A DNA stretch of 64,000 nucleotides from Geosiphon pyriformis (lineage: Eukaryota > Glomeromycota > Glomeromycetes > Archaeosporales > Geosiphonaceae): positions 1 through 64,000 of the forward strand of contig JAAOMT010000034.1 in NCBI GenBank assembly GCA_016748015.1, in the 5' to 3' direction. Numbering within the stretch: position 1 is the first letter of the stretch; every line of letters begins with the position of its first letter. A program made the position numbers and the translations under genes. The notes under the pieces are model-generated. The model ran no database searches. It had not been told where the DNA came from and worked only from the letters and a program-made list of their open reading frames with translations. Below are positions 1 to 9,910 of the stretch, in pieces.

Positions 1-1
1 A

Positions 2-955
2 TTAACAATCACCAGCAGAAGAAACAGATATATAATAGTAGCCATGGACTATTTTACTAAATGGCCAGAGGTGAAAGCAATTCAAAGAGCAGATGCAGAA
101 TTCATTGCCGAATTCATTCATCAAGATTTAATTTGTCGACACAGATGTCCAAAGGAATTATTATCAGACCAAAAAACTCATTTTGTAAACAGAACATTAA
201 TAGAATTGAGCCAAAGATTCGAAATTAAGAGACCATTATCATCACCATACCATCCACAAACCAACAGATTAGTCGAAAGATTCAACAGAACATTGTGTGA
301 AGCAATTGCCAAACTCAGCCAAGAAAACCAGGATGAATGGGACTTGTTTATACCATCAGTATTATTTTCTTATCGGACAATAAAGCAAGATACTATACAA
401 GCAACACCATTCAAATTAGTATACAGTAGAACAGCAACATTACCAGTAAAGAGAGAAATTAATACATATCTAGCTGAACCAATAACAGAAGAGAATTTTC
501 AAGAAACATTGCTGAGAAAAACATATGACTTAATAAAAACATTGAAAAACAAACGAAGAAGAGCAGCTGATAATATTCAAAAGTCACAAGAGAAACAGAA
601 AGAAAGACATGATAGTCAACTACTAAACAAACCAGTTGAATTCAAGATTGGAAACAAAGTACTCTTATATCATACCAAAGTGGAAAAACAATAGAGTGGA
701 AAATTCGACCCCAAATGAGATGAACCATTTTACATAGAAGAAATTCTAGGAAATGGAGCTTATAAATTAAGACTGGATAACAAAATTTTAACCAAAGCAG
801 CACATGGAGATCAACTGAAACTATACCACAACATCACACTATCATCTACTAGTAATATTTCACAATCAGAAGTACAGAGAATACTAGTCCAACCAGATAA
901 GATTCCACAAGATTTGGAACCAATAGTTATTATTGACAACAACACGTTAAATTGA
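2..955 (+). pseudogene. Gypsy-A integrase (C-terminal two thirds of pol)
   Basis: Integrase joins retrotransposon cDNA to chromosomal DNA. The frame is open from base 2. The second catalytic Asp lies in LLSDQKTHF (codon 167-169) and the Glu in RLVERFNR (codon 275-277), with 35 residues between them as expected for a D,D35E integrase; the first Asp is off the left edge. The C-terminal part has KIGNKVLL and a GPY/F-like KWxxPF stretch. There is no chromodomain. Two in-frame stops, TAG at 692-694 and TGA near 716, fall where Gypsy-C has Trp codons (KQWSGKF and KWDG), so each looks like TGG changed by G-to-A. Without them the frame would end at TGA 953-955. Confidence 0.88.
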
Positions 956-1009
956 TTCAGCAAAAGAATATATAAAGACACGGTAGATGTGACAGGAAAT
1001 ATCAGAAAA

Positions 1010-1639
1010 ATGGAAATTACAGACAACATTCACTCACTAGCACAACAACTCTTTCAGTTGATCCAACACCAGGAAATGCAGATTACAATCAATCAACAAA
1101 CCATTTGATATCAAGATACTAGAAAGACATTACAATCCAAAACACAGAAGAAAACTGAAAATATGGTGGACAAAATCATGGTAAAAGTAAAATTAGTAAT
1201 AAGAGAGTCAACAAAAAAGGCACTATATTAAGAATTGACTAAAGAAACTTGGAATTGGTGAATACAATAATTTCCAAAAAACTATTGTTATTTTTACTTG
1301 GGACAACACATAAATATCCAGAATCTATATACAGATAAAACAAAGTGATTATTCAACAAAAGAATACTACAACAATTAGAACATTTTGTGGAAAAAAACA
1401 ACTTATCCATACAGGCCCAAGTCATCTACTGAATACACACAGCATTTCAGAATAGACCAGAAATATTACTCAACAAAGCAATAGATATGGTTACCAGTAA
1501 TCAATTGGAAAAGATCACCAATGCTCAATTTGAAGAATTACAGGCCCAAATAACACAAGTAATTCTTGAAAACAAAATCCAGAAAATACTTCAAGAGGGG
1601 GAATTAAATGAGTTGGATTTTGATGGAGCTCAATATTAA
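1010..1639 (+). pseudogene. Gypsy-A ORF3, post-integrase coding region of unknown function
   Basis: The frame starts at ATG 1010, in the same frame as the integrase, and ends at TAA 1637-1639 just before the purine tract. I do not recognise the family. It is about 210 codons long, polar and Gln/Lys-rich, with no signal peptide or membrane segment visible, so it does not look like an envelope gene. About five in-frame stops interrupt it. Its end, QFEELQ...ELDFDGAQY, resembles the end of the equivalent frame in Gypsy-B (QFEDLQ...DIIDFTGA then TAA-Tyr) and, more weakly, Gypsy-C. Conservation of position and C-terminal pattern in three diverged elements argues that it was once a real gene. Confidence 0.6.
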
Positions 1640-1649
1640 AAGAAGGGAA
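1638..1649 (+). other. Polypurine tract of Gypsy-A
   Basis: AAAAGAAGGGAA lies 3 bases before the TGTTAC start of the 3' LTR, the normal position of the plus-strand primer for LTR retrotransposons. Confidence 0.75.
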
Positions 1650-1652
1650 TAA

Positions 1653-2531
1653 TGTTACTCATAGAATATAGGAAATATAGTATTATTAGTGAGTAGATAT
1701 TAGCCAATTAGAAGTAGGCGTAGTAAATGTGAAATTCCAGGATTCCTCTCAGGAATTCCAGGATTCCAGGAATTTCAGGATTCTCTGACAAGGAATCACA
1801 GAATTCCAGAATTTCAGGATTCCTCTCAAAGGAGTTGCAAGATTCCAGGAATTTCAGGATTCCTATTATGAAAAATTGAAGAATTAAGAAATCTTAAATA
1901 TGTATATATAGCAGTAGTATTAGAAACAGAAAAGACAGAATCAATACTACAGAATCCTTAGCCTAGAAACAAAATTATCAAATAAATAATTATTTCATAT
2001 CTCAATCCACTCTCCACTATTAACACTTCATGTTAATAGTAATTGATACTTAACTATGCTGGAACAATAGCTCTTGATTACGCCTATTGACGAGATACTA
2101 ACATACTAAATTGCCTTGGCTTATTTTCTCTATTTTCTTTAATTTTATTTCTTTATTTTATTTTCTTTCTTTTTTTGATTTTGTTGTTGTATACTAATTA
2201 ATTAAAAAATTAAGCACTGAGTTATTGACGTCAAGGATAGCCTGGTAAAAGACCCAGAAATAAGAGTAGGATTTTATATATTATCGGATAGCTTACCAGA
2301 AGAACATGACTGCCAGACTAAATCCAGCCACCATGCTGAAAAAGAAATTGGGAAAACTCTTGGAAAGATACATCTACTATCAACACTATTGAATCTTTGT
2401 TCATTATACAAAGGACTCCATCAAAACCTTCAGATACAACCCTTGTAGAACCTCATCTATGGAAATAGCTTTTGAGCACCAAGTTACAGGTTTGTTATTT
2501 AATTCAACAGCAGAAATAATCACCTGTAACA
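1653..2531 (+). repeat. 3' LTR of Gypsy-A
   Basis: The LTR is 879 bp, begins TGTTAC and ends GTAACA, a perfect 6-base terminal inverted repeat. Its distal half (from about 1980) resembles the Gypsy-B LTR: both carry a motif like CCTTGATTA..GCCTATTGA, a T-rich tract, a segment like TCAAGGAT.GCCTGGTAAAA, and the end AATAATCACCTGTAACA. The proximal half differs and holds a tandem repeat (separate entry). The right boundary is exact because dUTPase coding sequence of Gypsy-B resumes at 2532. Confidence 0.88.
1729..1866 (+). repeat. Minisatellite in the U3 part of LTR-A
   Basis: Degenerate copies of a unit close to GAATTCCAGGATTCC and CAGGAATTTCAGGATTC are repeated head to tail. The unit is absent from the Gypsy-B LTR, which has a different short repeat at the corresponding place. 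Confidence 0.75.
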
Positions 2532-2913
2532 ATGCACCTGCATTGATCTTAAAGTTGCACTGGAAATCCTTGCAACAACAATGGTTCAATTAGCATCTAG
2601 AAATAGCTTAGTGAAAAAAGAAATCAGCATCAGAGAAAGAACAATTGACACCAGATATGTGGAAAATATCATTGCTATGCTACAAAATGACTCAGAAAAA
2701 GCCTATATCATAGAGCTAAACAAAAAGATAGCACAAGCAATATTTCTGCCTCTGGTTAAAATAGCTCAATTAGTATTAGTGAGAAACAGGGAAAAATTAG
2801 GAATTACAGCTAGAGAGATACAAGGATTTGGATCAACAGGTAGAATAGATGTACCAGTTAATATGACAGAAGAAGAGATTATTGACAAGGGAGAAATTAT
2901 ATCCATCTGTTAA
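2532..2913 (+). pseudogene. Gypsy-B dUTPase domain (C-terminal part, split by Gypsy-A)
   Basis: A trimeric dUTPase-like domain inside pol. It resumes in frame at IDLKVALEI and matches the Gypsy-C domain throughout. Motif 2 region is QLASRNSL, motif 3 is degraded (TIDTRYVENI: the Asp is kept but the following Gly-Tyr-Thr-Gly is lost), motif 4 region is NKKIAQAIF, and motif 5 GFGSTGR is intact. Motif 1 (the DAGYDL type) lies on the other side of the Gypsy-A insertion, off the window. dUTPases hydrolyse dUTP to dUMP and limit uracil incorporation into cDNA. The frame ends at TAA 2911-2913. Inactive here because of the insertion and mutations. Confidence 0.82.
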
Positions 2914-2943
2914 TTAATTTCCATTCCACCATATGACTAGTAC

Positions 2944-4675
2944 ATGTTAACCATAGAAAGAAAAGTGAAGGATCAGACACAAATTTTTGAAGTAAAACCA
3001 ACCATTTGTGAATCAGGAGAAATTGGACTTATTAATCTCTACATACCAGCCAAAAACAAAAAACATATCAAAATTTCCATCTACAATGCAACAGAAAACG
3101 TCATAAAAATACCAAAAAAAACCACCATTGGGTATTTAAGCACTGAAATTGAAGAACAGACACCAAACCCCATTCCAGATTTCTCACAGCTTTGTGAATA
3201 TATGGATATCATGTCACAAACAATTTACAGACAGAACAAATGTTATCTGTTCCAACCAGAACAATTGGAATAAATGAACATGGAAAACTTAGATTCACTT
3301 CAACATATGCAGTTCAAGATATTACTCAACAACTTTAATGACATCTTTGCTAACGAAAATAAATTTGGCTGTATTGACATTATCCAGCATCAGATCAAGA
3401 CTGAAAATGTGATGCCAATAAAACAATAAGCATACAGAGTACTACCAGCCAGTCATGAAATCATTCATCAAAAAATCAATCAGATGCTTGACAACAGGCT
3501 AATTTAGCCATCAATGAGCCTATGGTCATTACCAGTGGTACTAGTCCATAAGAAAAATAAGAAAATTTGCTTTTGTGTGGATTACAAAAAACTGAATGAA
3601 GTAACAAAAGGAGATAGCTATCTGACTCCAAAAATTCAAGAACTGTTTAATGCTTTTGGATGAAAGAAATGGTTTTCAACTTTGGACTTAAACAGTGGTT
3701 ACTGGCAAGTAGCCATGAAACCAGAAGATAAAAAAAAAATGGTTTTTACAATGCAAGAAGAGAATTTTGAATTTGAAGTAATGCCATTTGGTTTAATGAA
3801 TGCACCAGCCACCTTCCGATGACTAATAGAAATTGTTTACACCAGACTATTATGGAAATCAGTAGTTGTTTACTTAGATGACACAAAGGTGTTCTCCAAA
3901 ACATTTGATGATCATTTGCATTATCTTCAACAAGTGTTTGAAAGACTAAGAAAAGCCAGATTAAAATTAAATACAACCAAGTGTTTCTTTGGAAAAACTG
4001 AACTCAAGTTTTTGGAACATGTTGTGAGCAAAGACAGTATCAAAATGAATCCAGACAAGATCGAGATAATCAAGAACTTTCTAGTACCAACCAACTTGAC
4101 AGAACTAAGAGCATTTTTGGAATTTGCCAGATACTATTACCACTTTATCAAAAATTTTTCTAAACTGGCCCAGCCATTACACCAGCTCCAATCAAAAAAC
4201 ATCAAGTATGAATAGACAGAAAACCAGCAAGAAGCTTTTGACATATTAAGAAAAAAGCTTATTCAAGCTCCAGTGTTGATGTATCCAGATCACAGCAAAC
4301 CATTCATCATCACCACCGATGCATTAGGCCAAGCATTAGAAACAGTACTATCGCAAAAAAGACCAGATGGAAGAGAACATCCAGTAGCTTACACCAGCTG
4401 AAGTTTGAGTCCAGCTGAAAAGAACTATGGAACACCAGCATTAGAACACTTAGCAATCTATTGGGCAGTCATGAAATAGAAAAAATACTTAAGCCAAAAG
4501 TTCGACATATACACTGATCATAAAGAATTGACTTCAATCTAGAAGCAAGAATTTGGAAATGATCATTATACTCAATAGAAAATAGAACTTTTACCATTTA
4601 AATATATCATACACTACAAAAAAGGAAAAGAAAATGGAAATGCCGATAGTTTATTATGAATAAGACAAATTTAAG
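2944..4675 (+). pseudogene. Gypsy-B linker, reverse transcriptase and RNase H
   Basis: The frame is the same as the dUTPase part. A linker (2944-3273) with no recognised domain is followed by RT blocks LPVVLVHKKNKK, DYKKLN, FSTLDLNSGYWQV and VMPFGLMNAPATF, and the catalytic YLDD box at 3871-3882 (VVVYLDD). Then come the RT thumb/connection (ELRAFLEFARYYYHFIKNFS) and RNase H, starting about FIITTDALGQALETVLSQ. RNase H-end motifs YTDHKELTS and IHYKKGKENGNADSL are readable. About fifteen in-frame stops are present, most at positions where the related Gypsy-C frame has Trp, Gln or Arg. No frameshift is needed across this stretch. It copies element RNA into cDNA and removes the RNA strand; dead in this copy. 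Confidence 0.85.
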
Positions 4676-6068
4676 AACACTTTAAACCAAAAATATAACA
4701 AAAGATGAATAAACAAAAATATTAACAACTTCAACATTTTATAAATACTCAATGGTTCAAGAAGAAATTATCTTAAAAGGAACAAAACCATATCAAACAA
4801 CAGTCCAAATATTTTATCACTCACTAAAATATACTTTATCAGAAAAACAGAAAGAATTCAGATCAACCAACCAGAGTAATCATAGAACCAGAAAAAGAAA
4901 CAATATTATTTAACATGTACTCTGATTCAACAGCAGGACATTTTCACAAAAAAGCAACCATAAAAAGAACCAGAAATAGATACTATTGGCCATTCATGTA
5001 TCCAAACATCATCTAATACGTGCAAAATTGTGATGCTTGTCAGAAAAGAGGAGGAACAAGACCTAGCGAGCTATTAAGACCAATCAAAGTAGAACAACCA
5101 TTCAAGCAGATTGGAATTGACTTAGTTGGACTATTAATAATAACTAGCAGAAAGAACAGATACATTGCAGTAGCCATGAATTATCTCACTAAATGGCCAG
5201 AAGCAAAAGCAATTCAAAGAGTGAATACAAAATCTATTGCCGAATTCATCCATTAAGATCTGATTTGTCGACACAGATATCCAAAAGAATTATTATCTAA
5301 CCAAAAAACTCACTTTGTGAATAGAACATTAACAGAACTGAGTCAAAGATTTGGAATGAAGAAACCATTATCATTGCTATATCACCCACAAATCAATAGA
5401 TTAGTCAAAAGATTCAATAGAATATTGTGCAAAGCAATAACCAAGATCAGCCAAGAAAACCAGGATGAATGGGACTTATTCATATCATTAGTACTATTTG
5501 CTTATTAGATGATGAAACAAGATACTACACAAGCAACACCATTTGAATTAGTATACGGTAGAACAGCAATACTACCAGTTGAGATAGAGGTCAATACATA
5601 TTCAATAGAACCAATAACAGAAGACAATTTCCAAGAAACATTGCTGAAAAGAATATATAATATAATAGAAACACTAGAAAACAAATGGTGAAGAGCAGCT
5701 GATAACATTCAAAAATCACAAAAAAAAACAAAAAAAGGCATGATAATCAACTACCAGATAAACCAGTCGAATTCAGAATTGGAGACAAAGTACTGTTACA
5801 TCATACCAAAGCAGAAAAACAGTGGAATGGAAAGTTTGATCCAAAATGGGACAGACTATTTCACATACACAAAATTTTAGGAAACAGATCTTACAAGTTA
5901 CAATTAGAAAACAGAATTCTGAAAAAGACAGCACATGGAAATCATTTAAAAATTTATCAAACACAAGAATCGACATTAGTGGAACCACAACTAAGAGCAC
6001 AAATTTCATTAATTAAACCAGAAGATATACCACAAGATATGAAACCAATAATAATCATCAAGACATAG
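4676..6068 (+). pseudogene. Gypsy-B integrase with lost catalytic residues
   Basis: The zinc-binding HHCC domain is visible (AGHFHKKATIKR, then CDACQKR at about 5030), followed by the core. The first Asp survives in GIDLVG. The second is Asn (LLSNQKTHF, codon 5299-5301) and the Glu is Lys (RLVKRFNR, codon 5407-5409), both single G-to-A changes relative to Gypsy-A. In-frame stops occur at about 5255 (H*DLICRH, Gln expected) and 5506. A frameshift in an A-rich run near 5720 moves the C-terminal part (FRIGDKVLLHHTKAEKQW) to another frame, which ends at TAG 6066-6068. Catalytically dead by sequence. Confidence 0.86.
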
Positions 6069-6148
6069 CTACACACATGCTGAAATCCAGATATTACGCA
6101 CATATAAGCCTCGAGACCACAAAGAAGGGAACGATAGAAATTTCAAAC

Positions 6149-6918
6149 ATGGATCTTTTAGACAAAATTTTAAAATTATCTAAACAATTATTTAATGAAA
6201 TTCAAAAATCTACATCTCAAATAGAAATTATAATTAATAAAAAAAAATAAGATATAGAGATAAGAAGAAGAGAGAAATGGGTGAGAGTTCAACTAAAACT
6301 AACCATTTCCATCCCTACATTCTGCTTGGAAAAGAAATTTTACAAAAAAAAATTAAATATACTTTTCAGGCAGGATGTGGAGAAAAAGGAGGGAAGAAAG
6401 AAAAAGGAGTAAAAAAATTAGATAGAAGACAAAAACAATTATATACAACATACTTGGCCCTTGAGCTAGAGAAAATTAAAAAATTTTTAGCTCGTGGGAC
6501 CAAACTCCCCAAAACAGGGGAGTGGACACTAAATAATGCCCAGAAGTGAAAAGAAAGACTTCCTCCAATATATTGGTTTTACAAAATCAGAGAACAACTA
6601 GACTTAGAAAACCCATACAGAGACTACAACCAGAAAACTTTCAACAAAGAAGCAATACAACAAGTAGAAAAATTTGTAGGAAGGAACAACCTAACACTAC
6701 ACTATAAGGCAGCATGTCAATTATATGTTACTTTTTGACATTGTCTAAATATACTATTGGATAGATCTTTGAAAAAGATAACAGTTAACAACATAAGATG
6801 AATGACCAATCAACAGTTTGAAGATTTACAAAAAGCCATAGTCAACATAACCATCGAACATTATACAAACAAAGTTTTATTAACAGACATAATCGATTTC
6901 ACAGGAGCTTAATATTAA
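6149..6918 (+). pseudogene. Gypsy-B ORF3, post-integrase coding region
   Basis: A coding remnant between integrase and 3' LTR, starting at ATG 6149 (MDLLDKILKLSKQLF) with one frameshift before 6277 and then open to 6546. It continues through TGA-interrupted segments to GGAGCT-TAA-TAT-TAA at 6910-6918. It is rich in Lys and Gln, with a basic patch (GEKGGKKEKGVKKLDRRQK). No known domain or membrane segment is seen. The start resembles Gypsy-A ORF3 (LAQQLFQLIQ against LSKQLFNEIQ) and the end resembles it too (DIIDFTGA then TAA-Tyr against ELDFDGAQY). It may be an accessory or Gag-like protein, but nothing seen decides this. Confidence 0.58.
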
Positions 6919-6933
6919 AAAAGGAGAAGATAA

Positions 6934-7833
6934 TGTTACTTGAAGAAAGAAAGCCTATCAAAGAAAGAAAGAAAAACATGACTTGAAGAAAAACATAATG
7001 AAACATAAAGGAACACAGAATAGCATGCAATAACATAGAATAACACGTTATAACATAGGATAATGTGTTATAACATAAGATAACATAGAATAACATGTAA
7101 TAACATCAGATAACGTGTTATAACATAGAATAATTAGTTATAACATAAGAAAAATGAAGTAATAGTTAGCAAAAACAGATGATCCAAAGCAATCCTATAA
7201 AACTAGAAAATACATATATATAGCAGTAGCATTAGAGACAGAAAGAAGGAAGGGAGAAAAAAAAATTCCTTAGTTATCATTCCCTAGTTAGAAACCATAG
7301 CATTCCAAAATATCAATAAATATACTTATTCAGCATCTCAAATCTAGTTGTTTGCTATCAACCCTAAATGGTGATAGTAATTAATACTTAAAACACATAA
7401 GAACAATAGCCCTTGATTATGGCTATTGATGGAATACTAACTTGTATTGCCTTGGCTTCTTGTTTTTATTTTCTTTATCTCTTTTATTTTTTGTCTTTAT
7501 TTTGTTGGGTATACTAATTGATTGAAGGTTAAAGTGCTAAGTATTGACATCAAGGATTGCCTGGTAAAAAACCCCTACAAGTGGGTAGAATGCATAAAAA
7601 TTATGGATTGCTTACCAGAGAATTGCCAGCCATCATGCTAAGAAAAAAATTGATGGAATTGCAATTCCAGAAAGCTACAGAAAAAATAACACAGGTATCT
7701 CAGTCCATTATACAAAGAACTCCAATCAAAACCTTCTGATTGAAACATCTTCAAACATTACTAACATCATCAATTAAGCACCAAGTTATGAGTTTGTTAT
7801 TTGCTTTGAGACCCCAAATAATCACCTGTAACA
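6934..7833 (+). repeat. 3' LTR of Gypsy-B
   Basis: A 900 bp LTR with TGTTAC...GTAACA ends, preceded by the purine tract AAAAAAGGAGAAGA (6917-6930). Its distal part is clearly related to LTR-A; the proximal part is not. The right end is fixed by the return of LINE coding sequence at 7834. Confidence 0.87.
7011..7150 (+). repeat. TAACATA-type minisatellite in LTR-B
   Basis: Head-to-tail degenerate units close to AATAACATAGAATAACATG and TTATAACATAGGATAA. A decayed version on the opposite strand near 62.2 kb helps identify the relic element there. Confidence 0.75.
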
Positions 7834-8262
7834 TTGGTTTTGTAGGATATGCAGAAAGCATACAATTCAATTGGCTGGAAACATCTTGAGAAAAGTTTGA
7901 TCAAGATTAAGATGTGCAGCAAGTTTATTCAGTTTTTTGGTGGTATTCATAGAGATCATACCAACAGGATGATGACAGATTTTGGGTTGATGGATGGTTA
8001 TCGTGTATATGATGGTTTGGACCAAGGAAAGATTTTTTTTCTACTTCTGTGGTGCATATTTTATGATCTTCTGCTATGTGAAGTCAAGAGACAGAAAAGC
8101 ATGTATAATTATAGGTTAAGTTCTCATTTTATTTCAAGGAATAGTCGTGCCAAGTTCTGGCTGGGCTCTCTTCCTTTTTTGCTACTGGTGCCTTTATCGA
8201 TGATACAATTTGAGTTGGTAGTAGTTAGGCAGCTACTCAACATATTTTCAATATTGCAATAA
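7834..8262 (+). pseudogene. L0: LINE reverse transcriptase fragment
   Basis: Reads as the RT core of the LINE family seen four times below: LVL*DMQKAYNSIGWKHLEKSL, GGIHRDHTNRMMTDFG, YDGLDQGKIF. In a second frame it reads the catalytic box FIDD (8193-8204) followed by TI*VGSS, where TGA stands for the Trp of relatives. The TAG in LVL*DM replaces the CAG of relatives. The left end is the Gypsy-B insertion site. On the right, homology stops near 8255 and AT-rich DNA follows, so the fragment is truncated. Its 5' half would be left of the window. Confidence 0.85.
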
Positions 8263-9760
8263 ATAACACAAATAAGTTTTTAATATTTTGAATTATGATA
8301 ATTTAGTTTTTAATGTTTTTTGTTTTTTTTTAATAAAAAATTTTTTTGAATATTTATTTTAAAAGTAAAGACTAAAAATTAATTAAAATAAAAGATTAAA
8401 ATCTAACAAAAGTAATTTGTTAAATAAATTGTTGTTTTTTTCAATATTAAAGCTATTTTATATATATATATATTTGTAGTTTTATAAGAAAACACATTAT
8501 AATACTTTTTTTTGATATTTTAATCTTATTTGTTGCTATTATCAATTGGTATTTGCTATTATTATAAATTAATACTTGTTATTATTGTAAGATAATGTTT
8601 ATTACTAAGTTAATTATTATTTTTTTAAGATTATTACTGTGCTATAATATGATTAAATAATTTATATTATTTTATAATTCCTTTGCAAGATTTTTGAATC
8701 ATAATAATATATAAATTATTACTTAAACTATCATAATAATAGCTAATTAAATTATAATAAAAATTATACACTATTATAAGTAAATTTCTTGTGTAAATTA
8801 ATTGTTTTATAACTTGGTATTTAAGTTAATTATTATTATAATCGAAAAATATCTAAAGATTTTAAGAATAAAATTCTTTATATAATAAACAAAAATTTAA
8901 TATAATTGTAATTAGTACTTAATATGTGTTTTTTTTAAACTAGTAATTAATTTATTCTAGTGTTTATACTTTTTTATAACTATATTTATGCTTTTTTCTG
9001 ACATTTTTTATCAAACAATTTTTAATATTATAATTTTAGTATTTTTTTTTAATTAATTAGTAAAACAAAAAAACAACAAAAAAAATAAAATAAATAAAAT
9101 AAAAATTATTATTTTATTAATAATTATAATTAAAAACTATTATTTTAGTGTTTTAAGTCAATATAATTAATACTAATAACATTAATATAAAAAGTATTTG
9201 AATTTTAACTAAATAAATTATGATTTATAAATAAATAATATTAAGTATAATTAGATTAATATGTTTATTAAATTAGTTATAGCTTTGATTAAAGTAATAA
9301 TAAAAACTAAACTGATCTCAAAACAAATTTGTTTGGCTTTAAGATATTTATTCTTTTAGTTTTTAATATTTTTATTATATACATATAAATTATTATAATA
9401 TAAAATTTCTAAAAAATTTTGAATTATTATTAAAATTTCTGACAATTTTAGAATTTTTAAAATTTTTGGTATTTTGCTAATATTTTTGTAATTCTTAAAA
9501 TTTCTAAAATTTTTAATATTATATATTTAATAATTTTTTATTTTACTATTAACTATTTTATATTATTTTTATTATCTGTTTTTTTATATAAATAATATTA
9601 ACTAAAAACTAATATATTAGATAATATAACTAAAAAATTAGTTTAAACCAAAATTGACCAATATGTTTTTATTGTTATTATTTAGAATAAAAAGTTTTTT
9701 TTAATTATAGTACTATAATTAATACAATAATATAGAATTAATAAAAACCAAAAAAAATAG
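8263..9760. other. AT-rich spacer, no gene recognised
   Basis: Very AT-rich with many homopolymer runs and no long frame on either strand. A patch of AAATTT-type repeats around 9415-9520 might be an LTR relic, but I cannot support that. Confidence 0.6.
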
Positions 9761-9771
9761 AATTTTATTTT
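9761..9771. repeat. Target-site duplication of LINE L1
   Basis: AATTTTATTTT at 9761-9771 is repeated exactly at 16545-16555, just beyond the 5' end of the element. Confidence 0.75.
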
Positions 9772-9910
9772 TTTTTATTTTTTTTTTATTACATTTAATG
9801 AGTAAAATCCAAATGTAACCTAGTACTATACATCAATCAAATGATCTAAATTAGGAGTGAATCATGCATTTTCCACATGTGACCAGCCATTCAGGCCAAC
9901 CAGAACAACA

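Larger units (their letters stand above)
1..2531 (+). mobile_element. Gypsy-A: 3' part of a Ty3/Gypsy LTR retrotransposon
   Basis: The window opens inside the integrase of this element, so its 5' LTR, gag and most of pol lie to the left. Visible in order are the integrase core and C-terminus, a second coding region (ORF3), a purine tract and a complete 3' LTR ending at 2531. The next base resumes the dUTPase coding sequence of a different Gypsy element, so Gypsy-A is nested in Gypsy-B. The coding parts carry several in-frame stops, so this copy is probably inactive. The target-site duplication cannot be tested because the 5' junction is outside the window. Confidence 0.9.
2532..7833 (+). mobile_element. 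Gypsy-B: Ty3/Gypsy retrotransposon, right-hand part
   Basis: This is the part of a second Gypsy element to the right of the Gypsy-A insertion. It contains the end of dUTPase, RT, RNase H, integrase, ORF3 and a complete 3' LTR. Its left part is beyond the window. After the LTR the sequence resumes at 7834 inside a LINE reverse transcriptase (TTGGTTTTGTAGGATATG, matching the WLVLQDM coding stretch of L2 and L3). Gypsy-B therefore sits inside LINE L0, giving three levels of nesting. The element is riddled with stops and has lost integrase catalytic residues. Confidence 0.88.

Noticed and set aside
7011-7150. CRISPR-like array
   Set aside because: The units are short, degenerate and directly adjacent without unique spacers, and lie in an LTR of a eukaryotic element.
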